A DNA stretch of 64,000 nt from Haloarcula laminariae (GTDB lineage Archaea; Halobacteriota; Halobacteria; Halobacteriales; Haloarculaceae), in NCBI RefSeq assembly GCF_025457605.1, contig NZ_JAMZFY010000001.1, positions 186,001 through 250,000 on the forward strand, given 5' to 3'. Position 1 is the first letter of the stretch. Each line of letters begins with the position of its first letter. Under the pieces are notes generated by a model. That model searched no databases. It saw only the letters and a list, made by a program, of their open reading frames with translations, and was not told where the DNA came from. Positions 8,372 through 15,776 of the stretch are shown here, in pieces. The translations under genes and the position numbers were made by a program.

Positions 8372-9523
8372 GTGACAGAGTCAGATAGTTTCGTACAGTG
8401 CGTTGACCAAACCTTCGATAGATTTGAGAGATACGACAGATACGTCGATGTCGTTTCTGCCTGGGAAGAGTTCCTCGATGACCAATATAGCTCTGAGTTC
8501 CGAGACTTCAGCTTTGATCGTTTTCCCGAGGAAAGTATCCAGTATAATGGGTCAGAGCTGACTCCCACCTTCACAGCCTATTTCGATGAAGACTACGGCA
8601 TCCTGTTTGACGTCTACCATAACCTTCCCCGAGACGAAGAAGATCTGAAGGAGTTTTTAGAGGACATCTCCGGTTATGACCAGGGCTACCCGTTCCGGGT
8701 CAACGGGTCAGAAACCGAGATACCCGAAAAATATGATATCGCCTTACTCATCAGCAATCAGAATGCTCAGACGGCGGAACACAGGGTCCAGAACTTCCTG
8801 TCCAAGGGAGGCCTTCAGTTCGACTCAAATTTAGTACTGCTCAGCTACGATTACGTCGATCAAAACACGAATCCGAAATACGAATTTGGAAGGCTGTCGA
8901 AGGTCAATCAGAACTTCCGAGACGATGTGCTCCCGGAACGTAAGCAGATTAGCACCCGTCTTTCCATAGAGGACGGCGGCTTCGAGACTATCGATTCGCC
9001 ACCTGGATTCTTCGACGACAAGAAATCAACGGGTGTTCTCTGTAACAAGGAACTCTCTGAGCTCTACTTCGCCTGTTACCTCTGGCACAACGTGTTCTTC
9101 AACTGTCTTGATGACACTGAGCAGGTCATCTGGCAGGGTAAGAATCCTCGCCGGATTATCGAGTTCAAAATCACGGTTGACGAACTCTATGCGATGCTCA
9201 ACCGGAAATACATTCCTGGCAACGGAGTTCGGGAAGAGTGGATCCGTTCTACACTGGAGTATCTCGTCGGTGTTGAAGCTGCTGAACAGGTATCTGACGA
9301 CGAGTACCGGGTTAAGTTCCGCAACCTCCAGGACAAACGCAGAGACCACAAAGACGTTGTCACCCGCCGCTCTGATTTGGCTGACCTGGCGCACATCTTC
9401 GCAGAATGGTACTGCGAAAACGCTGTCGACACCGATACTTCTGTTCGGTCAGATGTCCGCGATGATTCTACACAGACTACTATCACGAGTGACCTGACTG
9501 AGCCGGAGAAAGGCGAATACTGA
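8372..9523 (+). CDS. unknown protein B: nuclease-fold-like plus winged helix
   Basis: 383 residues from a GTG start, six bases after gene A. Residues 62-100 read ELTPTFTAYF, DEDYGILFDVYHNLP and a Leu-rich helix ending in GYDQG. The layout is like PD-(D/E)XK nuclease domains (strand with PD, strand with E-x-K, helix), but the Asp is Thr66 and the Lys is Tyr82, so it would be inactive as a nuclease. Residues 265-320 look like a winged helix (TVDELYAMLNRKYIPGNG, then IRSTLEYLVG, wing DDEYRVKF). A disordered acidic tail follows. Four bases separate its stop from the membrane-protein gene. The fold assignment is inference from pattern. Confidence 0.75.
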   Translation: MTESDSFVQCVDQTFDRFERYDRYVDVVSAWEEFLDDQYSSEFRDFSFDRFPEESIQYNGSELTPTFTAYFDEDYGILFDVYHNLPRDEEDLKEFLEDISGYDQGYPFRVNGSETEIPEKYDIALLISNQNAQTAEHRVQNFLSKGGLQFDSNLVLLSYDYVDQNTNPKYEFGRLSKVNQNFRDDVLPERKQISTRLSIEDGGFETIDSPPGFFDDKKSTGVLCNKELSELYFACYLWHNVFFNCLDDTEQVIWQGKNPRRIIEFKITVDELYAMLNRKYIPGNGVREEWIRSTLEYLVGVEAAEQVSDDEYRVKFRNLQDKRRDHKDVVTRRSDLADLAHIFAEWYCENAVDTDTSVRSDVRDDSTQTTITSDLTEPEKGEY

Positions 9524-9527
9524 ATCT

Positions 9528-10250
9528 ATGTCGGAGGTTGAGGAGGAGAAACAGAAGGAAAAGAACGGAGAGGCTTCTGGAGGAGGAGAACAGGCTGTCA
9601 GTTCTAAGCGTGATTTGGCGAATAGATATCAGTCGATGGTGGCCGACCAGTTTCAGTCAGTCTCAAACTTCGAAGATAAGGCCTGGAAGGCTATCAGAGC
9701 GAATATCGCACTCATCGGGATTTATCTCACAGGTCTCTCGGTCCTACTGCGTACCTCAGATTCGACGCCTAGTATCGCCCTGATTGATACTCCACCGGTC
9801 TTGGTCGGGATAGTCGCCTTGTTCGCGTCTCTTGTCTATGCGATTATTGTGATGCTGGGGATCAAGATTGGGTTTGGGCCTTCGACTGATACTGCTGAGT
9901 CTTTGATCAAGAGTGAGTTAGAGGCTGATGAGTATGATTCTATCATAGTTACCAACTATGCCAAGACAGTCAACAGCAACTGGGGTGTTTTGGAGGATAA
10001 GTCCACGCGACTGAGGAAGTCTTTCGCTCTACTCGTTGTCGGTTTGACCGAGACGTCTCTGGGATTGCTGTTCATCATCTCTCCTTCCCACTCACAAATA
10101 GTCGAGATTAAGGCCGGAGCTTTCATCGCTGTCTCAGCGACCGTTGGGTATATCGCATACTACCTCTGGATGAAGGGCTACGAGTCCGAAGATAATGGCG
10201 AGGATGAGGAGGATGATGAGAGAGAAGATACAGACTCGGATGGGCCTTAG
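9528..10250 (+). CDS. unknown protein C: four-helix membrane protein
   Basis: 240 residues: a charged Glu/Lys/Gly N-terminus, an amphipathic cytosolic helix (RYQSMVADQFQSVSNFEDKA), membrane segments near 56-74 and 91-112, a cytosolic loop, segments near 165-185 and 194-214, and a highly acidic tail. The D-K-A-x5-N pattern just before the first membrane helix recalls pore-forming effectors of nucleotide-signal defence systems (PycTM, SLATT and S-4TM families). Four bases after gene B, so it closes the operon. An effector role is inference; a plain membrane anchor is the alternative. Confidence 0.75.
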   Translation: MSEVEEEKQKEKNGEASGGGEQAVSSKRDLANRYQSMVADQFQSVSNFEDKAWKAIRANIALIGIYLTGLSVLLRTSDSTPSIALIDTPPVLVGIVALFASLVYAIIVMLGIKIGFGPSTDTAESLIKSELEADEYDSIIVTNYAKTVNSNWGVLEDKSTRLRKSFALLVVGLTETSLGLLFIISPSHSQIVEIKAGAFIAVSATVGYIAYYLWMKGYESEDNGEDEEDDEREDTDSDGP

Positions 10251-10387
10251 AAGTAGTTGCCAATACGGTTTCTTTATTTATAGTAAGAGCTGAAACAGCC
10301 GGTCAGTACAGATGAGCCACCGATTAATTGGTCCTACTAATGAAACCGCATCAACACTTATCCTCCAACAACTCATAGGTGTCGTGT

Positions 10388-10621
10388 ATGGCCCTCAGTG
10401 TTTGGGAAGTGTTCCTCTCCTTATTCAGAGGAGGTGAGGAACCCAAAGAGAAATCCGGTGAGAAATCCGATGAGGAGGAATCCGAGGGGCGCTTTGTTCC
10501 ATCCCCGCTGGACTTGTCCGTCCGAATCGGTCACGGTGGGTCGGACAGCCAGCGAGTCCGAGAACTCGCCAAAATAAACAAACAAGCAGAAGAAATTGAG
10601 GAACAACGACGCGGTAACTAA
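10388..10621 (+). CDS. small conserved-looking protein after the operon
   Basis: 77 residues from the ATG at 10388 (a GTG three codons earlier is possible). A hydrophobic N-terminus (LSVWEVFLSLFRGG) is followed by a Lys/Glu-rich linker, then FVPSPLDLSVRIGHGG and a helix of charged residues to the end. The FVPS-x-LD-x-SVR-x-x-HGG pattern is one I recall from short haloarchaeal hypothetical proteins. About 140 bases separate it from the three-gene operon, so it has its own promoter. Confidence 0.5.
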   Translation: MALSVWEVFLSLFRGGEEPKEKSGEKSDEEESEGRFVPSPLDLSVRIGHGGSDSQRVRELAKINKQAEEIEEQRRGN

Positions 10622-10809
10622 GCATCTCTACTTACCAATTCAGTTGCCACAGTTCCAGCACCTGTTCTGAATATAGAAATCGCGCTAGCAACTACTGTTA
10701 GTACATTGAGCGGTATTCCTGCCCGGCATATAACACCTAGAATGCAGTTCTATACTGAGCACACATGGCGGGACAGAATGCGGTGTTGTAACTGTTCTAT
10801 GACTTCCTC

Positions 10810-11154
10810 TCAAGAGGGATCCAAATCCTCTTCCCAATCAGTTGTTGCGTATATATCGTCGTCAGGAGCAGTCTCATGTAGGCGTTTAGCGGCGTCTACT
10901 GACTCAAGTCGAGATTTGATATCTTCTGCACGATCTGAGTTGACGTAGTAATCCCCTTGATCGTGTTCAACGAGATTCTTTTCGAGGAGATCATACAGGG
11001 TTTCAGTCGCACTTGCTTCCTTGACGTCTGCGTGTACAGCGATTTCAGAGGGAGTGAACCGCTCACCTCGATTGCGTACAAGGAAGCTGAGGGCCTCGTA
11101 CTCGTCGGTCTCCGGGAGCACTGGGAACGGCTCGTGATCTCGGGAGTCGTCCAT
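10810..11154 (-). CDS. winged-helix protein, antitoxin-type
   Basis: 114 residues. A winged helix fills residues 20-70 (YEALSFLVRNRGERFTPSEI, then ATETLYDLLEKNLVEHDQGD), followed by a helix and an acidic end (TTDWEEDLDPS). It closely resembles haloarchaeal regulators that are usually encoded directly upstream of a PemK/MazF-type toxin gene. Here the 188 bases downstream (10622-10809) contain no toxin. It may be an orphan antitoxin or a general regulator. Confidence 0.65.
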   Translation of the reverse strand: MDDSRDHEPFPVLPETDEYEALSFLVRNRGERFTPSEIAVHADVKEASATETLYDLLEKNLVEHDQGDYYVNSDRAEDIKSRLESVDAAKRLHETAPDDDIYATTDWEEDLDPS

Positions 11155-11255
11155 AATTCTGTTATTGACTGATCACACTGGAGGCCTGTGAACTATTCTA
11201 CGATAGACTTATCTCGGTCAACAGGAACCGAAAGTCGATCTCAATTCCCCTCATC

Positions 11256-12554
11256 TCATTCGACTGCTTCGGTGAAGCTCGCTGCCGCATCGATCAGTTC
11301 CGCATCGCCACCAAGTGCTTCGACGAGCGGTTCCATCTCCTCGAGCGTTTCGAGGAGCTCTGGGTTTTCCTGAGCGATTCGGAGTAGCTTCCGCCGCTGT
11401 TCGTCTTCCTGTTCTTCGAGTTCCTGTACCGCCTCGGGCTCCATTGCTTGGTGACACCAGACGCAGAAGGGTTCGTCACGTGGAGTCTGCTTATCGCACC
11501 GAGGACACGTGAGGGGTGTCCGATCTTCCGTCTTCTCTGTCTGTACCTCGAGCCCTTGAAGCTCTGCGTACTGGTTATTCTCGTTTTCAGGCCCGAACTC
11601 TGCGATGTACCGCCGCGCGTGGTCAGAGGTTGGTTTCCTGCCTTGCCGTTCGTTGATGAACGACTCATTCGCTCCCTGTTTGGCGAGCCAGTAGGTGTTT
11701 GATTTTCGGAAGTTCGTAGGTGTTACAGGCTTATCGATATCTGCTCGCTCTCCTGCCTCCTTGAATCGGCCAAGGAACGTTTGGTAGCTCGCATTATCAT
11801 GAGGTTCGTCGAGATTACACCAGAGGAATGCCTCGTCGTCGTCTGGTGCTGGATGCTTACTGAGCCACTGCTGCAAGTAGGGAACGCTGTTAATCAGGGT
11901 GACTGAATGCTCCCCTTGTTTCCCGTCGAGACTGATCTGGATTCCGTGGTCTGCATCGTTCACTTGCCCCATCCTAACCTCGTGCATCTCCTCTCCTCGC
12001 GGCCCGAGTTCGTGCGCGACTGTGATTAGGGCCTTGTCCCGGGAATTGGTCGTTCCCTCGACCGCCATTCGTTTGGCCTCCTCCCAATCCAGCATATCTG
12101 ACCGGCTGGGCGAGGGGTCGTAGGAATTACTCGTGCCTGTCGGAACCCAAGCTAACGAGTCCGGCACTTCATCATCTGCCATCTTGAGAGTCCGTTTACC
12201 GAAGATACGAATGGCGACCCGATAATCTTGATTCGTCTCTTCACTGTACTCTGGGACGCCTCGTTCCCTGTTGATCCACACGACAACCTCTTCGGCAGCA
12301 TCTCGACTTTCGAGCGCGTCGGCGAGCCCACCAACCTGTTCCGCCATGATGACGCAGTGACGGAGAAGCTTGAGGTGCCTATAGTCGCCGTACTTCGAGC
12401 TAAGTAGGTCGAGTTGCCGGCTGAATTCGAGGAGTTTCTCGGCATCGTCCTCCGATATCGATGGTGCGTCACCGTCGTCAGGAGACTCGTCGCCCATACC
12501 TGACCGTTTCTTGATGCGTTTTTGGAGGTTCTCGATTTGGTCTCTGGTTCCCAT
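11256..12554 (-). CDS. tyrosine recombinase with C-terminal zinc ribbon
   Basis: 432 residues. An N-terminal core-binding domain (about 35-130) precedes a catalytic domain with Arg186 (LGPRGEE), Lys212 (LDGKQGEH), the NFRKS motif around Arg283, Arg307 (QGRKPTSD) and the nucleophile Tyr316 (HARRYIAEFG). A zinc ribbon (C350, C353, C364, C367) and a long acidic helix follow. This is the architecture of haloarchaeal virus and plasmid integrases, and the active site looks complete. A TATA element (TATAAAATA, minus strand 12573-12565) lies just before the start. It marks the right border of the low-GC island. Confidence 0.85.
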   Translation of the reverse strand: MGTRDQIENLQKRIKKRSGMGDESPDDGDAPSISEDDAEKLLEFSRQLDLLSSKYGDYRHLKLLRHCVIMAEQVGGLADALESRDAAEEVVVWINRERGVPEYSEETNQDYRVAIRIFGKRTLKMADDEVPDSLAWVPTGTSNSYDPSPSRSDMLDWEEAKRMAVEGTTNSRDKALITVAHELGPRGEEMHEVRMGQVNDADHGIQISLDGKQGEHSVTLINSVPYLQQWLSKHPAPDDDEAFLWCNLDEPHDNASYQTFLGRFKEAGERADIDKPVTPTNFRKSNTYWLAKQGANESFINERQGRKPTSDHARRYIAEFGPENENNQYAELQGLEVQTEKTEDRTPLTCPRCDKQTPRDEPFCVWCHQAMEPEAVQELEEQEDEQRRKLLRIAQENPELLETLEEMEPLVEALGGDAELIDAAASFTEAVE

Positions 12555-12921
12555 CTCTGCTTATGTATTTTATACGCTGGGCTTTAACCCTTAGCCCTAA
12601 AGCCGGCCCTTGGCTTCTAAACCCGTTCCTGAGCGACGCGAACCAGCGTGGGTTTGAAGCAGGGAACTTCGCTGTGACCGAGGTTCTCATCCGGGACGGG
12701 GAGTGCACCCTTACTACCGCCTGCTCGTCTTGGACCGGGACATCGGGCGTGTAATCCGGAACCGACGACATCGGTAGTCCGGTTGCAACCGCCGTTTCAG
12801 CACAGTGTTCGAACCGACTACGGGTTGTACCAGTACGGGACCGGGCCGGTAGCACCGACCTAAACAGGACCACCCGAACGGTGGTCACGGATTTATCAGC
12901 GGGGCGGCGAAGCGTGGATGT
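12555..12921. other. island-chromosome junction with terminal-hairpin-like sequence
   Basis: No gene. Positions 12580-12604 form a hairpin (GGCTTTA, 11-base loop, TAAAGCC). Left to right the DNA changes from AT-rich to GC-rich. On the minus strand the text upstream of the hairpin (12700-12610) is reminiscent of the 3' end of an IS200/IS605 tnpB gene and its guide RNA (a run like TCACAGCGAAGTTCCCTGC), but there is no tnpB gene. It is best read as a decayed transposon end; I am not sure. Confidence 0.3.
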
Positions 12922-14169
12922 ATGCACGTCGACGTGGACCGTCTGCGCGAGGACATCGAGGCGAACGCGCGGTTCGGGGCGGTCGACGCGTCCGAGGGCG
13001 TCGGTCGGACCGTTCTGACCGGGAGCGAGGCGGACCGACAGGTCAGAGAGCGCTTCGTCGAGCGGCTGGATGCGGCGGGGCTGTCCGTCCGTGTCGACCC
13101 AGTGGGAAACATCGTCGGTCGCTGGGAGCCGGACGGCTGTGACCCGGATGCCGCGCCGGTCGCGGTCGGCAGCCATCTCGACTCCGTCCCACGGGGCGGC
13201 ATCTTCGACGGGCCGCTGGGGGTCTACGCGGCGCTTGAGAGCGTCCGTGCCATGCAGTCGGCCGATGTCTCCCCCGACCGGCCGGTCGAGGTTGTCTCGT
13301 TCACGGAGGAAGAAGGCGGCCGGTTCGGTACCGGGACCCTCGGGTCGTCCGTGGCCGCGGGACAGCGGCCGGCGGCGGAGGCGCTGTCGCTCACGGACGA
13401 CGACGGCGTCTCGCTCGAAGCGGCGCTCCGACAGATCGGCTTTGCCGGGGACGACACGGTCGAGGCCGGCCGCTGGGACTCGTGGGTGGAGTTACACATC
13501 GAACAGGGGACGACGCTTACGGACGCCGGCGCCGGCGTCGGTATCGTCGACTCCATCACCGGCATTACGAACTGCAAGGTGCGCATCACGGGCGAGGCGG
13601 ACCACGCCGGTTCGACGCCGATGGACGAGCGGACCGACGCGCTGGCGGCCGCCTCGGAGTTCGTCCTCGACCTGGAGCGGGCCGGGCGGGAGTGTGCCGA
13701 GACCAGCGACGCCGCGGTGGCGACCGCCGGGAAAGGAACTATCGCCCCGAACGCCCGGAACATCGTCCCCGAGCGCGTGGAGTTGGACCTCGACATCCGG
13801 GACAGCGACCACGACACGATGACGCGGATGGTCGAGCGGTGTCGAGAGAGCCTGACGCGCATCGCGGCGGACCGGGGCGTGGAGACGTCGCTGGACCGGT
13901 ACCGCGACAGCGAACCGACGCCCTGTAGCGACCGGTTTCTCAGTGCGGCCGGGACCGCGGCGACGACGGCCGGCGTCGAGTCGGTACGGCTGTCGTCGGG
14001 GGCGATGCACGACACGGCTAACGTCGCCGCCGTCACCGACGCCGGACTGCTCTTTGCGCCGTCGGAAGGGGGGTACTCACACTCCCCGCGGGAGTGGACC
14101 GACTGGGACGATTGTGCCGCGGCGACGGCCGTCCTCGCCGAGACAGTCCGTGCGCTCGCGTCGGCCTGA
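12922..14169 (+). CDS. M20 amidohydrolase (N-carbamoyl-amino-acid/allantoate type)
   Basis: 415 residues, the usual length for the carbamoylase/allantoate amidohydrolase branch of M20 metallopeptidases. Metal ligands are visible: His85 (GSHLDSVPRGG), Asp96 (GIFDGPLGV), the Glu pair in FTEEEGGRFG (about 129-131), His in ELHIEQG and His near the end (SHSPREW). These enzymes split N-carbamoyl amino acids or ureido compounds into the amino acid, ammonia and CO2. It stands at the start of the histidine-degradation cluster, which lacks hutG, so it may act on formiminoglutamate or N-carbamoylglutamate; this is inference. The start at 12922 gives the expected N-terminus. Confidence 0.85.
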   Translation: MHVDVDRLREDIEANARFGAVDASEGVGRTVLTGSEADRQVRERFVERLDAAGLSVRVDPVGNIVGRWEPDGCDPDAAPVAVGSHLDSVPRGGIFDGPLGVYAALESVRAMQSADVSPDRPVEVVSFTEEEGGRFGTGTLGSSVAAGQRPAAEALSLTDDDGVSLEAALRQIGFAGDDTVEAGRWDSWVELHIEQGTTLTDAGAGVGIVDSITGITNCKVRITGEADHAGSTPMDERTDALAAASEFVLDLERAGRECAETSDAAVATAGKGTIAPNARNIVPERVELDLDIRDSDHDTMTRMVERCRESLTRIAADRGVETSLDRYRDSEPTPCSDRFLSAAGTAATTAGVESVRLSSGAMHDTANVAAVTDAGLLFAPSEGGYSHSPREWTDWDDCAAATAVLAETVRALASA

Positions 14170-14191
14170 ACCGGGGTGTAGTTCCCGTCGA

Positions 14192-14228
14192 GGGGGGTCG
14201 GGCCCCCATCCGGAGGGTGACGTTTTTT
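14192..14228 (+). terminator. terminator-like hairpin and T-run
   Basis: GGGGG at 14193-14197 can pair with CCCCC at 14203-14207, and six T follow at 14223-14228, between the M20 gene and the RidA gene. The spacing from stem to T-run is long for a bacterial-type terminator, but archaeal termination needs mainly the T-run. Confidence 0.35.
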
Positions 14229-14252
14229 CCCGGATATCGGCCATGGTCGGAT

Positions 14253-14696
14253 GTGACCAGTTACGCCATCAATCCCCCGGAGCTGAAAGACGCCCGGGAC
14301 ATCGGATACAACCACGCGCGAATCGACGGCGGGACCTTCTACATGGCCGGGCAGGTCGCCATGGACGCCGACTCGGCGGTCGTCGGCGACGACATCGAGA
14401 CGCAGGCCCGGAAGGCCTACGAGAACGTCGGTATCCTGCTCGGCGCCATCGACAAGGGCTACGAGGACATCGCGAAGGTGACGACACACATCGTCGACCC
14501 CGCCGAGCACTACTACGACGGCTACAAGGCGGTCTACTGGGAGACCTTCGAGGAGCCGTACCCGTGTCACACCGTCCTCGGCCACGACCAGCTCGCCAAC
14601 GAGGACTACCTCGTGGAAATCGAGGTCGAGGTCCCGCTCTCGGCGGCCGACGTCGAGGCCATCGAGCCCGACGGCGAGACGATACGGGAGCTCTAA
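14253..14696 (+). CDS. RidA-family protein (YjgF/UK114)
   Basis: 147 residues from a GTG at 14253 (MTSYAINPPEL); longer starts run into non-coding sequence. The family fold is clear: G-x-FYMAGQVAMD, a central helix TQARKAYENVGILLGAI, KVTTHIVD and, near the end, the VEIEVEVPL strand. RidA proteins hydrolyse reactive enamine/imine intermediates made by PLP enzymes. The usual Arg near the end of the motif VEIE is not evident, so this may be a member of another Rid subfamily. It fits beside the aminotransferase and M20 enzyme of this cluster. Confidence 0.8.
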   Translation: MTSYAINPPELKDARDIGYNHARIDGGTFYMAGQVAMDADSAVVGDDIETQARKAYENVGILLGAIDKGYEDIAKVTTHIVDPAEHYYDGYKAVYWETFEEPYPCHTVLGHDQLANEDYLVEIEVEVPLSAADVEAIEPDGETIREL

Positions 14697-14749
14697 GGTC
14701 GGAAGCCGTCCCGTCGAGCGTCCGCTCGCGAGTCGGGTCCGGCGGGCTC

Positions 14750-15397
14750 TCAGAGTTCGCCGATAAATCCGTCCATCAACTTCTTCTCCCCCCGCCGGAG
14801 GTGTTCTTCCACCGTCCGTCTGCTGATGCCGAGCTCGTCGGCGATTTCGGCCGTCGTCGTCTCCCGAGGGATATCGTAGTAGCCGTTCTCGTAGGCCGTC
14901 TCGATGACCTGGCGCTGGCGCTGCGTGAACTCGGGGACGAGGTTTGCCGGCGCGATGAGCGGCTCACCGTGTTCGACGGTCTGTATCTCCCGTTTGGACT
15001 CGACGGTGACGCTTTTCCCGTCCTCGACGAGGTTCTGGTAGAAACTGGATATCTGGGCGGGTTTCAGCGCGACGACCTGAAAGCGCTTCTCGCCCCGCTC
15101 GTAGCGGAGCGGGGAGATGAGGAGACAGCCGGCGTCCTGTGCGTAGTCCTCCAGGAATCCGCTCGCCCGCTCGCGGAGACAACCCTTCGTGACGATAATC
15201 CCCTCGTCGACCTGACTCGCCTGCCCCTCGACGCCGACGGTAGAGCGGAGCATATCGAGGACCTCGTCGTCGACGGACCCGGCGACGTGGAGCAGGTCCC
15301 GGTCGTCGTTACACCAGAGCCGGATAGTTCGGTTCGTCCGGGCGGTGACGTCGCCGAACGTGCTCGAGTCGTTGACGCTGAATGAGGCGGTGTACAT
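14750..15397 (-). CDS. Bat-type transcriptional regulator (HTH_10)
   Basis: 215 residues. The C-terminal 55 residues are the bacterio-opsin-activator helix-turn-helix (LTQ-like start FTQRQRQVIETAYENGYYDI, then TTAEIADELGISRRTVEEHL). The N-terminal 150 residues match the small sensor half of the shorter Bat-like proteins, without a PAS domain. Such genes usually regulate an adjacent catabolic operon. It is transcribed away from the MFS gene, with 379 bases of shared upstream DNA, so it is a good candidate regulator of the histidine cluster. Confidence 0.8.
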   Translation of the reverse strand: MYTASFSVNDSSTFGDVTARTNRTIRLWCNDDRDLLHVAGSVDDEVLDMLRSTVGVEGQASQVDEGIIVTKGCLRERASGFLEDYAQDAGCLLISPLRYERGEKRFQVVALKPAQISSFYQNLVEDGKSVTVESKREIQTVEHGEPLIAPANLVPEFTQRQRQVIETAYENGYYDIPRETTTAEIADELGISRRTVEEHLRRGEKKLMDGFIGEL

Positions 15398-15776
15398 GGT
15401 TGGGCCGGCGGACGGAGCACTCGTTGTCGACGGTCGCTCCTCACACCGGAACGTGTGTCAATGTCTCCCGATAAATGAAAAGCGTTCTGCTGCTGGCGAT
15501 ATATGGTGCGTGGGGGCGGACGAACGAATCCGTGACACGCCAGGGAGAGTGAACCGAAACCGACAGCGGGCACGATTCGGGATTCTCGAAACCGCTGTGC
15601 TTGGGGTGGCTGACGCTCCGGTCCGAGCCGTATTGCCGAGCAGCTTCAGCCCGCATCTGAGGCCACTTCGTCCCGGAACGCGACGCACGTCATCGCCCGC
15701 CAGCGAACTATCGGCGTCGGCGCGGTACCAAACGGAGGCCCCATACTTAACGGGCGACCTGGCGCACCCTCACTGA
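15398..15776. other. divergent intergenic region, regulator and MFS gene
   Basis: 379 bases without a gene. It must hold the promoters of the Bat-type regulator (leftward) and the MFS transporter (rightward). A weak TATA-like CATACTTAACG occurs at about 15741-15751, some 25 bases before the MFS start. No clear operator palindrome is seen. Confidence 0.35.

Noticed and set aside
13224-14585. A 453-codon minus-strand frame opposite the M20 and RidA genes.
   Set aside because: It spans two real genes and the gap between them; Ser/Arg-rich without domain.
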